A DNA stretch of 64,000 nucleotides. It comes from Nocardia rosealba (GTDB lineage Bacteria > Actinomycetota > Actinomycetes > Mycobacteriales > Mycobacteriaceae). Below, piece by piece: positions 32,835-44,018 of the stretch. A program made the translations under genes and the position numbers. Position 1 is the stretch's first letter, and the number at the start of each line of letters is the position of its first letter. The stretch lies in contig NZ_JAIWNA010000005.1 in the NCBI RefSeq assembly GCF_020216065.1, positions 316,472 through 380,471 on the forward strand. Reading direction: 5' to 3'. The notes below the pieces were generated by a model, which was given only the letters and a program-made list of their open reading frames with translations, was not told the origin of the DNA and made no database searches.

Positions 32835-33986
32835 CTATGTGCGGGTGGACTCCGATTGGAGGTTGGCCATGATGTCGGCTACCGAGAGGCGGGTGCCTTC
32901 GGATTCGGCGCGACGGCGGCGGCGGGAGCTGGTGCCGACGGTGGGGGTGGTGGCCGGGGTGGCCGACGGGTCGGTGCCGGTGGGTGCCGGGCCGGAGTTC
33001 GGGGGGGCTTCGAAGCCGGATTCGGTGGTGGTGGCCGCGGCAGGCTGTTCGATCGGAGGCTCAGGGGTGGTGTAGCCGGTGGGTGCCGGGGTGGCCGACG
33101 GGTCGGTGCCGGTGGGTGCCGGGGTCGCAGACGGGTCCGCGTCGTTCGACGACGTGGGGGCCGAGGGCTCGGGGTCGAGGAGGCGGCCGTCGTTGTCGAC
33201 CTTGCGGGTGTGGGGGGCCGACAGGCGCGGGGGTGGGGTTTTGGTCGACGACGACTTGGCCGGTTCGGGTTCGGGGGTCGACTGCTGGGACTCGGCGTAT
33301 TCGTCGAGCTGCACGGCCGAGGTCTCGGCGGTGACCGGGTCGTCGTAGGGGTCGGCGAAATTGGCCGACACCGGCTGCATGAAAACCGGCTTCAGGGCGC
33401 TGGGCGGTTGCTGCCAGGGGCCGAACCAGGCGGCCGCGGCAGCCTCGTGGCTATCGTCGATTTCGGGCTCCGCCTCGTCGAAGGCGTCGAAATCGGCATG
33501 GGCCGTCGCGCCGCTCGGCAGCGCATCGATGCGGACCGCGTCGGCCTGCAGGGCAGGCTGGTCATCGGGCAGGGCACCTTCGAACAGCACCTGCAGGTTC
33601 TGGCGCAGCAACGTGAGCTCCGCACGCAGGGCCGCGATCTCGGAAGCGTCGGCGCCCACTTCGGCGCGCACTCGTGCCTCGACGCCCATCTCGTATTCGC
33701 GGCGGGCGTTGATCTCCCGCTCGAGCTGCAACTCGTACACCGTCTGCAGATCGCGCACCTTGGCCTTGTCGACGGCCGCGTCCTTTCGATATCGGGTGGC
33801 CGCGAGGGCACCGATCACGGCCGCCCACAGCGCCGCTACCAGGCCGATCCGGACGAATTGCACATTGTCGCTGAAGACGAGGAAAACGCTGGCTGTCAGG
33901 CCGAGGAGAAGTAGGGCGCCGATGAAGAGCTTTCCCGCGTCGTCCCGCCGTCGACGGGGCGTGGTGCTACGGGAGGGTGAAACCAT
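32835..33986 (-). CDS. DUF6779 membrane protein (Rv3604c-like)
   Basis: This 383-residue protein has two adjacent helices (about 18-38 and 42-60), then a charged coiled-coil stretch (AAVDKAKVRDLQTVYELQLEREINARREYEMG region, about 67-125). A long disordered Pro/Thr/Ser tail follows, with repeats of DPSATPAPTG near 285-365, and a conserved basic end RRRRRAESEGTRLSVADIMANL. Function is unknown; conservation in the folate cluster suggests an envelope or division role. Start at ATG 33986 is likely. Confidence 0.85.
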   Translation of the reverse strand: MVSPSRSTTPRRRRDDAGKLFIGALLLLGLTASVFLVFSDNVQFVRIGLVAALWAAVIGALAATRYRKDAAVDKAKVRDLQTVYELQLEREINARREYEMGVEARVRAEVGADASEIAALRAELTLLRQNLQVLFEGALPDDQPALQADAVRIDALPSGATAHADFDAFDEAEPEIDDSHEAAAAAWFGPWQQPPSALKPVFMQPVSANFADPYDDPVTAETSAVQLDEYAESQQSTPEPEPAKSSSTKTPPPRLSAPHTRKVDNDGRLLDPEPSAPTSSNDADPSATPAPTGTDPSATPAPTGYTTPEPPIEQPAAATTTESGFEAPPNSGPAPTGTDPSATPATTPTVGTSSRRRRRAESEGTRLSVADIMANLQSESTRT

Positions 33987-34054
33987 GGTGGCCAGGGTAG
34001 CCGGAAACAGCTGGTCGGCACACCGACAACGGGGGTGATTCCATTCGCAAGTTG

Positions 34055-34528
34055 CTAGGTGGTTGCCGGTTCGTCCGGTGGTTCGTCGGGCGCGCGGCAG
34101 CAGTACTCGAGCCACAAAGCCGCGGCAACCAGGGCGGAACCGGCGAGCAGACCGACCACCGCGCCCGGTGAATCCGACGCCGCCGCCGTGACCGTGCCGC
34201 TCTGTGGGAAGACCCACAGCAGGAAGCCCAGCCACACGCCCGCCGCCAGCGAACCGACCTGCAACGACGCCTTGGCCAGCGCGGCCGCCCGCGCCACATT
34301 GATCGGATGCAGTTCACCCGGTCCGTCGCCGATGCGCTGCTCGGCGATCCGGTTCTTGACGACGAACCCGAGCGCCGCCTCGATTCCGGCCACCGGCAGC
34401 AGCGAGGCGCCTGCGAGCACCGAGATGGACGGAAAGGTCGAGTAGGCGAAGCGGGTCGCAGTCCAGGCGATGGCCGCGGCCAGCACGACATTCAGGGCGA
34501 GGTCGAGCAGCCGGGTCGGTTTCAGCAC
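34055..34528 (-). CDS. DUF3180 membrane protein (Rv3605c-like)
   Basis: This 157-residue protein has four helices, at about 7-26, 32-50, 84-104 and 115-135, and belongs to DUF3180, always found beside folK in mycolata. Its function is unknown. GTG 34528 (VLKPTRLLDLALN) overlaps the end of folK by seven bases, which fits tight coupling. A longer in-frame start would add an Arg-rich leader with no relatives. Confidence 0.87.
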   Translation of the reverse strand: MLKPTRLLDLALNVVLAAAIAWTATRFAYSTFPSISVLAGASLLPVAGIEAALGFVVKNRIAEQRIGDGPGELHPINVARAAALAKASLQVGSLAAGVWLGFLLWVFPQSGTVTAAASDSPGAVVGLLAGSALVAAALWLEYCCRAPDEPPDEPATT

Positions 34529-35055
34529 GGGCGGGCGCCTTCGCCGAGGACCAGGTCGGTGCGGATCACACCCGCGCGTTCGGCGGGGTCGACGGCGGCG
34601 AGCAGGTCGGCGACGGGCACCTCGGCGCCGTCGACGTAGAGCCGAGCATCGGGTTCGACATCGAGCCACGGAACCAGCACGAATGCCCGATGGTGCGCCT
34701 CGGGGTGAGGCAGGATCAGCGTCGGATCATTGTCGCGCACAACGGCTTCGCCGCTGTCGACGCATTGCACGATGTCGACGTCGAGAGTCCTGGCACCCCA
34801 GCGCACTTCACGCACCCGGCCCGCCGCCTGCTCGAGCCGCTGCCCGAAACGCAACCAGTCGTAGTCGTCGAACGACGGATCCTCGGCCACCACAACGGCA
34901 TTCAGATAGTCGTCCTGCGCCACCCCACCCCACGGCGCCGTGGTGTACACCGGTGACACCGCGCGGGTGCGCTCCCCCAGCGCGTCGAGCACGCTGCGCA
35001 GATTGGCGAGCCGGTCGCCCAGGTTGGCGCCGATCGAGAGCACCGCACGGGTCAT
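34522..35055 (-). CDS. folK: 6-hydroxymethyl-7,8-dihydropterin pyrophosphokinase
   Basis: This 177-residue HPPK transfers pyrophosphate from ATP to hydroxymethyl-dihydropterin. It has the N-terminal SIGANLGDRLANL, the central GVAQDDYLNAVV, and the catalytic-loop signature RWGARTLDVDIV (D-x-D) followed by LILPHPEAHHRAFVL. ATG 35055 overlaps the folB stop by four bases. It is part of the folE-folP-folB-folK series. Confidence 0.96.
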   Translation of the reverse strand: MTRAVLSIGANLGDRLANLRSVLDALGERTRAVSPVYTTAPWGGVAQDDYLNAVVVAEDPSFDDYDWLRFGQRLEQAAGRVREVRWGARTLDVDIVQCVDSGEAVVRDNDPTLILPHPEAHHRAFVLVPWLDVEPDARLYVDGAEVPVADLLAAVDPAERAGVIRTDLVLGEGARPC

Positions 35056-35474
35056 CGGCGCGGCTCCGGCACCGCGGTGCGGTAGCGAGTGGCGACCACG
35101 CGCACACCGGTGAAGGTGTGCGGGATCGGCGCCTTCGGCTTGTGCAGCACCGCTTCGACCGCTTCGATCCGTGGGTCGGTCATCACGTCGTCGGCGATCT
35201 CGGAGACGACCGTTTCGATGAGATCGCGCGGCGGACCCGCGACGATGCGCACGGCGCGTTCGGCGAGAGCGCCGTAGTCGACCGTGTCGGCCAGATCGTC
35301 GGAGGCCGCGGCGGCCGCGAAATCGACCCACACGGTGAGGTCGACGACGAACTCCTGACCGTCGCGACGCTCGAAATCGAACACGCCGTGCCTGCCGAAC
35401 ACGGTGAGCCCGCGCAGTTCTATGCGCGAGGACGCGGGCCGGTCGGCGGGCGGGGGCAGCAGCGGTGAGTTCAT
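35052..35474 (-). CDS. folB: Dihydroneopterin aldolase
   Basis: This 140-residue aldolase splits dihydroneopterin to hydroxymethyl-dihydropterin and glycolaldehyde. Family features are IELRGLTVFGRHGVFDFERRDGQEF (pterin site, residues about 18-42), the DTVDYGALA stretch and the catalytic lysine in HKPKAPIPHTF. An N-terminal Pro-rich leader of about 15 residues precedes the fold. ATG 35474 overlaps the folP stop (ATGA). Confidence 0.95.
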   Translation of the reverse strand: MNSPLLPPPADRPASSRIELRGLTVFGRHGVFDFERRDGQEFVVDLTVWVDFAAAAASDDLADTVDYGALAERAVRIVAGPPRDLIETVVSEIADDVMTDPRIEAVEAVLHKPKAPIPHTFTGVRVVATRYRTAVPEPRR

Positions 35475-36340
35475 CGGACGGCTCCTCGGGCGGCGGTGGC
35501 GCGCTGCCACGCATCGACAACGGTGACGGCGTCCAGCGAAGCGCGCACGTCGTGGACGCGCACGCCCCAGGCGCCGTGGGTCGCGGCCAGCGCCGAGACG
35601 GTCGCGGTGGCGACCTCGCGTCCGTCGGGCGGGCGCGGGCCGGATTCGTCGGCCAGCAGGGCGCCGAGGAAACGTTTGCGAGACGCGCCGATCAGGATGG
35701 GCAGGCCGTCGGCGACCAGGTCCGGAAGGGCACCGAGCAGGGCCCAGTTGTGGTCGGCGTTCTTGGCGAAACCGAGGCCGGGATCGAGGATCAACCGGTC
35801 GGCGGCGATACCCGCGGCCACGGCCAGGTCAACCTGGGTGCGCAGTTCGGCGCGCACCTCGGCGACCACGTCGTCGTAGTGGTCGGCCGGGCCGGTGTGG
35901 CGATAGTCGGCGCCCGCACGCCAGTGCATGAGGATCCACGGCACACCCGCGTCGGCGACCACCCGGACCATGTCCGGGTCGGCTCGCCCGCCGGACACGT
36001 CGTTGACGACGGCGACACCGGCGGCCAGCGCCGCCTCGGCGACCTCGGCGCGCATGGTGTCGACGCTGGTCGGTACACCCGCCGCGACCAACCCGCGGAT
36101 CACCGGCGCCACCCGTGCGGCCTCGGTGGCCGGGTCGACGCGGTCGGCGCCGGGCCTGGTGGACTCACCACCCACATCGACGATGTCGGCGCCCGCCTCG
36201 TACAGGGCGACACCGTGCGCGATCGCGAGGTCGGGATCGAGATAGCGGCCACCGTCGGAGAACGAATCGGCGGTCACGTTCACCACGCCCATGACCACGC
36301 ACGAGCGGCCGCCCCGCGCGGTCACGAGGGGCTGGTTCAT
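35471..36340 (-). CDS. folP: Dihydropteroate synthase
   Basis: This 289-residue TIM-barrel enzyme joins the pterin to p-aminobenzoate and is the sulfonamide target. Motifs are VMGVVNVTADSFSDGG at 16-31, DVGGESTRPGAD near 56-67, and ILDPGLGFAKN near 200. All sulfonamide-site regions look ordinary. ATG 36340 overlaps the folE stop by four bases. M. tuberculosis FolP1 (Rv3608c) is the positional match. Confidence 0.97.
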   Translation of the reverse strand: MNQPLVTARGGRSCVVMGVVNVTADSFSDGGRYLDPDLAIAHGVALYEAGADIVDVGGESTRPGADRVDPATEAARVAPVIRGLVAAGVPTSVDTMRAEVAEAALAAGVAVVNDVSGGRADPDMVRVVADAGVPWILMHWRAGADYRHTGPADHYDDVVAEVRAELRTQVDLAVAAGIAADRLILDPGLGFAKNADHNWALLGALPDLVADGLPILIGASRKRFLGALLADESGPRPPDGREVATATVSALAATHGAWGVRVHDVRASLDAVTVVDAWQRATAARGAVR

Positions 36341-37026
36341 TTGCGCAGGATCAGGTCCAGCGCCTCGGATCGCGAGGCGGCATTGGTCTGTAAGATGCCA
36401 CGCACCGCCGAGGTGGTGGTGCTCGCGCCGGGCTTGCGGATACCGCGCATCGCCATGCACAGGTGTTCGGCCTCGATCACCACGATCGCGCCGCGCGGGT
36501 CGAGCCTGCGCATCACCGCGTCGGCGACCTGGCTGGTGAGGCGTTCCTGTACCTGGGGGCGTTTGGCGTAGAGGTCGACCACGCGGGCCAGCTTCGACAG
36601 GCCCGTCACCCGGCCGTGCGGCCCGGGGATGTAGCCGACGTGCGCGACGCCGTGGAACGACACCAGGTGGTGCTCACAGGTGGAGAACATGGGGATATCA
36701 CGCACGAGCACGAGTTCCTGGTGGCCCTCGTCGAAGGTGGTGGCGAGTACCTCGTCGGGCTCGGTGTAGAGGCCGGCGAACATCTCGCGGTAGGCGCGGG
36801 CCACCCGGGCGGGGGTGTCGACCAGGCCGGGGCGATCGGGGTCCTCACCGACCGCGAGCAGCAGTTCACGCACCGCGTCCTCGGCGCGCTGCTGGTCGAA
36901 CGCGCGGCCTGTCGCCAGCGCCGTCAGCTGGGCCGGGCTCGTCTCACCGAGCTCACCGGCCGGGTCGAAACCCGAACCGTTCCCGGCCGGCTCAGCGACT
37001 TTCCTATTGGCCGACAACTTCTCCAC
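36337..37026 (-). CDS. folE: GTP cyclohydrolase I
   Basis: This enzyme (229 residues from the GTG used here) opens GTP to dihydroneopterin triphosphate and starts folate synthesis. Zinc ligands are C117 and H120 in STCEHH and C190 in EHLCMAM; GRVTGLSKLARVVDLYAKRPQVQERL is the conserved core. About 40 N-terminal residues are unlike homologues. GGAGG touches the GTG itself, so the true start may be the TTG three codons on (37017) or a later codon. Confidence 0.93.
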   Translation of the reverse strand: MEKLSANRKVAEPAGNGSGFDPAGELGETSPAQLTALATGRAFDQQRAEDAVRELLLAVGEDPDRPGLVDTPARVARAYREMFAGLYTEPDEVLATTFDEGHQELVLVRDIPMFSTCEHHLVSFHGVAHVGYIPGPHGRVTGLSKLARVVDLYAKRPQVQERLTSQVADAVMRRLDPRGAIVVIEAEHLCMAMRGIRKPGASTTTSAVRGILQTNAASRSEALDLILRK

Positions 37027-37073
37027 ACCTCCGGGGCATAACGCTGCCGGGCCGATCCGGCAGTGGTCGGGCC

Positions 37074-37133
37074 ACCAGAGCCGGAAAGTCCCGGCTCGAA
37101 CGGCAACCAGAGCCGAATCGATCCGGCTCGAAC
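37074..37133. repeat. Pair of 28-base direct repeats upstream of folE
   Basis: Units at 37074-37101 and 37106-37133 share ACCAGAGCCG at the front and CCGGCTCGAAC at the back. Each is itself a small hairpin (GAGCCGG / CCGGCTC in the first). They lie 48 bases before the folE start, between it and ftsH, and could be binding sites or part of a transcription attenuator. Confidence 0.7.
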
Positions 37134-37207
37134 ATCCCAGCGTAGTTGGCGCGTGGCCGTCGGCAGCAGCTCGGCCCGGTGTCGATGGTCCGCGTCCACG
37201 ACACGTG

Positions 37208-37256
37208 CCCGGTCGGGGCGCCGCCCGGTGTTGTTCCAGGCGGCGCACCGACCGGG
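37208..37256 (-). terminator. Strong GC hairpin after ftsH
   Basis: The outer arms CCCGGTCGG (37208-37216) and CCGACCGGG (37248-37256) and inner arms CGCCGCC (37219-37225) and GGCGGCG (37239-37245) make one long stem with a small internal loop. It lies 20 bases after the ftsH stop, so ftsH transcripts probably end here and folE starts a new unit. A U-tract is lacking. Confidence 0.75.
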
Positions 37257-37275
37257 CGGGCGCGACGGAGGTCCG

Positions 37276-39636
<2,361 letters not shown>

Positions 39637-39862
39637 AGAGCGTCGGCCGGACGGCCCAGTCCTTTCCGGTTATTTCTCCGGGGTGTGCCTAGCGAAGCTG
39701 TCGAGATCGGCGGGATTCGGATGCGGACATGCCACGTTACCGCGTACGGTCTAGTCGATACATCGCGCAGTTCGGCTGCTGGTGCAGCTGCACTGGTAAA
39801 CGGCCGGGGAACGGGAGAGGTTCCCGAGTACCCCGTCCGGGTTGTTGCAAGTGGCCACAATC

Positions 39863-40843
39863 ATGTCATGCCCGTCTTATCGTGGGCGAGGACACAACTA
39901 CAGCGCAGGGGGTACGGACATCGTCGAGCTACGAACACCCACAGCGATTCTGCGCCACGGCGAAGGGCGGCTCACCGTCCTGCGGCCGGGTACCGACGGC
40001 GAACGGGTTCTCGACGTTCCCATCGCCGACCTGCTCAAAGTCCGGCTGAACCGCCGCGCCGACGACGCGGTGGTGATCGAGATCTATCTGCGTTATCCCA
40101 CCGCCGTACTCACCGGTGTGCCCGCCGACCGCACCCCGCTTCCGGTGCTGATCGCCGAACACGACGTGCCGACCGCGCTCGGCATCGTCGACCGGATCAA
40201 CGACCAGATCATGGCCACCCAGCGCACCGATATCGCCGCGCCCGATCTCACTCCGCCCGCTCCCGAGTGGGGCAAGTCCGGGCCGGTCCGCGCCGACGTG
40301 GATCGTGCCGTGCGCCGGATGGCGCCGCGCAAGGACGCCCGCTCGGCGATCAACGCGCTGCACCGGTACGTCACCTCCGACGAATACGTGCTCGAGACCG
40401 CGATCGCCATCGCCTCGCCGCCCGCCGGCTCGGGTACCGGGCTGCTCGCGGCGACGACCGACCGGCTGCTGTTCATCGGCATCGGCGGCGATCGTTATGC
40501 CCACGAGCTGCCCGTTCCCGCGATTCTGGGCGCCAGGACGGTCGAGAGTCATGCGGCGCCCGGTGAGATCGACACCAGGCACGGCGGCTCGGGGATGGAT
40601 GTCGGCGACGGCAATCGCACCCTGCATTTCGCGGGTGTCGACCGGGCCGATATCGAACGGGTCACCTGTGCGGTGAACTTCGCCGTGCGCAGGCAGGCGG
40701 CCGACGGCGCGCCGGGGCCCGCCGATCCCGGTGTCACCCAGCTCTACAGCGAATGGGAACTGCTGGTGGAGCGGCATTCGCTCGGCATGGTCGACGACAC
40801 CCAGTTCCAGCGCTACGGCCGCGGGATCCTACGCAGCCTGTAG
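39863..40843 (+). CDS. Conserved hypothetical protein, function unknown
   Basis: This protein of about 326 residues is not recognised. No membrane segment is clear. It seems to have two beta-rich parts (IVELRTPTAILRHGEGRLTVLRPG at the start; a second from about 170 with LLAATTDRLLFIGIGG, reminiscent of PH-like domains). The C-terminal 30 residues LYSEWELLVERHSLGMVDDTQFQRYGRGI could form a SHOCT-like helical hairpin. Three in-frame starts (TTG 39842, GTG 39851, ATG 39863) precede the likely domain. It is divergent from ftsH. Confidence 0.7.
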   Translation: MSCPSYRGRGHNYSAGGTDIVELRTPTAILRHGEGRLTVLRPGTDGERVLDVPIADLLKVRLNRRADDAVVIEIYLRYPTAVLTGVPADRTPLPVLIAEHDVPTALGIVDRINDQIMATQRTDIAAPDLTPPAPEWGKSGPVRADVDRAVRRMAPRKDARSAINALHRYVTSDEYVLETAIAIASPPAGSGTGLLAATTDRLLFIGIGGDRYAHELPVPAILGARTVESHAAPGEIDTRHGGSGMDVGDGNRTLHFAGVDRADIERVTCAVNFAVRRQAADGAPGPADPGVTQLYSEWELLVERHSLGMVDDTQFQRYGRGILRSL

Positions 40844-40848
40844 GCCGG

Positions 40849-41706
40849 TCAACTGGGTTCTTCGGTCGGCGCCTCGGTCTTCGGTTCTGAGTCGTTGAGT
40901 TCGATGCGCCGCCAGGGGCTGGTCGGGCGGGTCCACAGCCGCAGCAGTTCCATCCGCCGGTCGACGCCGCCGTTCTTGAGTTCGGCGAGGTCCTCGGTGG
41001 CCTGCCAGTAGGTCCAGCCCGCTAGATAGGCGTCACCGAACTGGCGCCAGTTGCGGTAGCGGCGCTGGGCGGGTGGCAACGCGCGCATGACGTACTCCCA
41101 TGCCACATCGGCCTCTAGATAGCCGGCCGTGAACGCCATCCGCGCCACCGCGACCACGCGCGCCAGGTCCCAGGCGTGGATGTCGTTGGGCAGGGGGCGG
41201 GCCAGGTGCTCGGTGAAACCGATCTTGATGGCCTGGGCCCAGATGTCGTAGTCGCGGACCAGCGCCTCCGGGTTGTCCATCCCGCGGAAGGAACCGACCT
41301 GGCGCAGGAAGGCGCGGTGCCGGTCGGCGCGTTCGCCGAAACGGTCGCGTTCACTGGCATTGACAGACGCCATCACCAGCGGATGCACCAGCGCGTACAG
41401 GGGCGCGTGCATGCCTTCGAGGAGCTGTTCCATCGAGGCGCGCGCCTCGTTGCCGTCGGTGATCCCCCACGCACCGGTGAGCGTGTCGATGGCGAGTTCG
41501 CGCCGGTCACCGAGAGGGTGTTCGCGTTCGGGACCGAGCAGCATGGCGTCGTGGAAGGCGTCCCAGCGGGTGGAATAGAAGGCACCGAGTGCCAGGGCGC
41601 GCAGTTCGTCGTCGCTGACGCCCGCCCCCGACCAGTGGTCTTCCTCGCGCTCGTCGAGTTCCGGGTAGGGAAAGGTGGTCAGCGCTGGTACTCCCCGAGC
41701 AGGCAT
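40849..41706 (-). CDS. DUF1266 domain protein
   Basis: This 285-residue protein has a C-terminal region fitting DUF1266: AWDLARVVAVARMAFTAGYLEADVAWEYVMRAL leads to YRNWRQFGDAYLAGWTYWQA at about 183-245. No catalytic residues are known for this family. It is convergent with the previous gene, five bases apart. An in-frame GTG at 41751 is an alternative start, with no better ribosome site. Confidence 0.75.
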   Translation of the reverse strand: MPARGVPALTTFPYPELDEREEDHWSGAGVSDDELRALALGAFYSTRWDAFHDAMLLGPEREHPLGDRRELAIDTLTGAWGITDGNEARASMEQLLEGMHAPLYALVHPLVMASVNASERDRFGERADRHRAFLRQVGSFRGMDNPEALVRDYDIWAQAIKIGFTEHLARPLPNDIHAWDLARVVAVARMAFTAGYLEADVAWEYVMRALPPAQRRYRNWRQFGDAYLAGWTYWQATEDLAELKNGGVDRRMELLRLWTRPTSPWRRIELNDSEPKTEAPTEEPS

Positions 41707-41768
41707 GCGGCCGAGTCTAGTGTCTTCTTGCCCTGCAGTGATGTGCCCCACAGGTCTATTGTTCTGTC

Positions 41769-42041
41769 ATGTGTAGAAATATCACCGTCTTGCGTGGTCT
41801 GGAGCCTGCCGCCACCGAGCAGGAGATCTACGCTGCCGCCTTGCAATATGTGCGCAAAGTCGGCGGCATCTCCGGGCTGAGCAGCACCACCAAACCCGCG
41901 GTCGACAAGGCCGTCGCCGCCATCGCCGCGGCCACGACCACCCTGCTCGCCGAACTCCCCGACCGCCGCGTGCCGCCGCCGACGGAACCACCGTTGCGCC
42001 GGATCGCGGCACGCGATGCCGAGGTGTCCGAGACCGGCTAG
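41769..42041 (+). CDS. DUF2277 family protein
   Basis: This 90-residue protein starts MCRNITVLRGLEPAATEQEI and continues YAAALQYVRKVGGISG, the DUF2277 hallmark. Function is not known. It is mostly helical with a Pro-rich end. The short space to the divergent DUF1266 gene (62 bases) must hold both promoters. It ends 112 bases before the aldehyde dehydrogenase. Confidence 0.85.
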   Translation: MCRNITVLRGLEPAATEQEIYAAALQYVRKVGGISGLSSTTKPAVDKAVAAIAAATTTLLAELPDRRVPPPTEPPLRRIAARDAEVSETG

Positions 42042-42153
42042 ACCGAGGACGATTCGCGCGCACCGGGGAACCGGTGCGCCGATAACCCGTGACGTACGGG
42101 CACGACCGTGCCAGGCTGGTTGTGATTCACACAACGCAGTGGGGAGCACAACC

Positions 42154-43695
42154 GTGACACATATCGACCAGGTGATCGACGTCCGCAACCCGGCAACGGG
42201 CGAATCCGTGGGAACGGTGCCCGTCACCGACCCGGACGACGTCGCGGCCGCCGTCCGCGAACTGCGCCTCTACCAGCCCGAATGGGAGGCCATCGGGCCG
42301 AACGGGCGCAAGGAGTGGCTGCTGAAGCTGCAGGACTGGTTGATCGACAACACCGAACACCTGGCCGATGTGCTGCAGTCCGAGACCGCCAAGCCGCGCG
42401 TCGACGCACTGATCGACCCGGCCTTCGCGGTCGATCTGGCCGGCTACTACGCGCGCCGGGCCGCCAAGTTCCTCGGCGACGATCACCCGTCGCCGCACAG
42501 CCCGCTGGCCAGGGTCAAGGCCCTCACCGTCACCTATCGGCCGTATCAGGTGGTCGGTGTCATCACGCCGTGGAACTTCCCGCTCGCGATGCCCGCGATC
42601 GACGTGTTCCCGGCGCTGGCCGCCGGTGCCGCCGTGATTCTCAAGCCGTCGGAGGTGACGCCGCTGTCCGCGGTCGAGCTGGCCCGCGGCTGGGCCGAGA
42701 TCGGCGCGCCGCCGGTGTTCAAGGTGGTGACCGGCGCGGGCGCGACCGGAGCGGCCGTGGTCGACAACGCCGATTACATCCAGTTCACCGGTTCCACCGC
42801 GACCGGCCGCAAGATCGCGCAGGCCTGCGCCGACCGCATGGTGCCTTACAGCCTCGAGCTCGGCGGCAAGGACCCGGCGATCGTCCTGGCCGACGCCGAC
42901 TTGGACCGCGCCGCGCACGGCATCGCCTTCGGCGGCATGTTCAACGCCGGTCAGGTGTGTATTTCGGTGGAGCGCGTGTACGTCGAGGCACCGGTCTACG
43001 ACGAATTCGTCGAGAAGCTGACGGCGGCGGTCGCGGCGCTGCGCCAGGGCGCCGACGACCGGGAGTCACGCAACGACGTCGGCGCGCTGGCCAACGAGAA
43101 CCAGCTGCGCATCGTGGAACGTCACGTGAACGAGGCCGTCGCGGCGGGCGCGCGGGTGACCACCGGCGGTAAACCCACCGGCGTCGGCACCTTCTTCGAG
43201 CCGACAGTGCTTGTGGACGTTGATCATTCGATGTCGTGCGTCGCCGAGGAGACCTTCGGTCCGACCCTTCCGGTGATGAAGGTGGCCGACGAGGACGAGG
43301 CGGTACGGCTCGCCAACGATTCGATCTACGGCCTTTCCGCGTCGGTGTGGACGGGTGACAAGGCGCGTGGGCAACGCGTGGCGCGGCGACTGAACGCGGG
43401 CGCGGTGAACATCAACGACGTATTCGCCAACCTGTTCAATTTCGCCATGCCGATGGGTGGCTGGGGCAAATCCGGCGTCGGCGCACGCTGGGGTGGCGCG
43501 GCCGGAATCCGGAAGTACTGCCGCGCCCAGGCGATCACGGCGCCGAAGCTGCCGACCATGTCCAAGGAACTGTTCTGGTTCCCCTATGACATGAACAAAC
43601 TCGTCGTGGCGGTGGCGGCGATGCGGTTGGCCGGTGCGCGTGGGCTGCGGCGAGTGGACCTGGCCAAGGTGTGGCGACTCAAAGGCGGCAAGTAG
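42154..43695 (+). CDS. Aldehyde dehydrogenase, succinate-semialdehyde type
   Basis: This 513-residue NAD(P)-dependent aldehyde dehydrogenase has cofactor motifs TPWNFPLAMPAI and FTGSTATGRKIA, general-base Glu in LELGGKDPAIV, and nucleophile C269 in NAGQVCIS. The sequence resembles the GabD2 type of mycobacteria, with a C-terminal extension of about 30 residues (MNKLVVAVAAMRLAG). Substrate assignment is tentative. GTG 42154 has GGGGAG at 42141-42146. Confidence 0.88.
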   Translation: MTHIDQVIDVRNPATGESVGTVPVTDPDDVAAAVRELRLYQPEWEAIGPNGRKEWLLKLQDWLIDNTEHLADVLQSETAKPRVDALIDPAFAVDLAGYYARRAAKFLGDDHPSPHSPLARVKALTVTYRPYQVVGVITPWNFPLAMPAIDVFPALAAGAAVILKPSEVTPLSAVELARGWAEIGAPPVFKVVTGAGATGAAVVDNADYIQFTGSTATGRKIAQACADRMVPYSLELGGKDPAIVLADADLDRAAHGIAFGGMFNAGQVCISVERVYVEAPVYDEFVEKLTAAVAALRQGADDRESRNDVGALANENQLRIVERHVNEAVAAGARVTTGGKPTGVGTFFEPTVLVDVDHSMSCVAEETFGPTLPVMKVADEDEAVRLANDSIYGLSASVWTGDKARGQRVARRLNAGAVNINDVFANLFNFAMPMGGWGKSGVGARWGGAAGIRKYCRAQAITAPKLPTMSKELFWFPYDMNKLVVAVAAMRLAGARGLRRVDLAKVWRLKGGK

Positions 43696-44018
43696 GTCCC
43701 CCAAACCACATTGTGATCAATGTCACTGACTTGTCGGTTCTGCGTGGTCAGCGAGCCGCCGCAAGGCCCCGCGACAGCGCACGGAGCGCCGTTCCCGCTG
43801 TGAAAAGCAACGCATTTACCCTGGTCAAACGCCCAGGTGTCGCGATGCGGCCGCTCACATCGGTCGTCGGCGAAATTCGATCAGGCTCGGTGGTGCGTTG
43901 CACCATGCCAGGCCATATGCTGTGAGATACCGACCTGGTGACTGTTTTGACCCGCTTTCGCGAACTTCTCTGCCCGTTTTGGCTAGATTTTCCCGACCGA
44001 TTCTGATAGCAAGGTGCT
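43696..44018. other. Gene-free gap before the LysR gene
   Basis: This 323-base stretch has no supported gene. It is less GC-rich than the flanking DNA towards 43920-44018. TAGATT near 43984, about 30 bases before the LysR ATG, is a possible -10. No self-regulatory LysR box could be fixed with confidence, and no terminator hairpin was noticed after the dehydrogenase. Confidence 0.5.
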
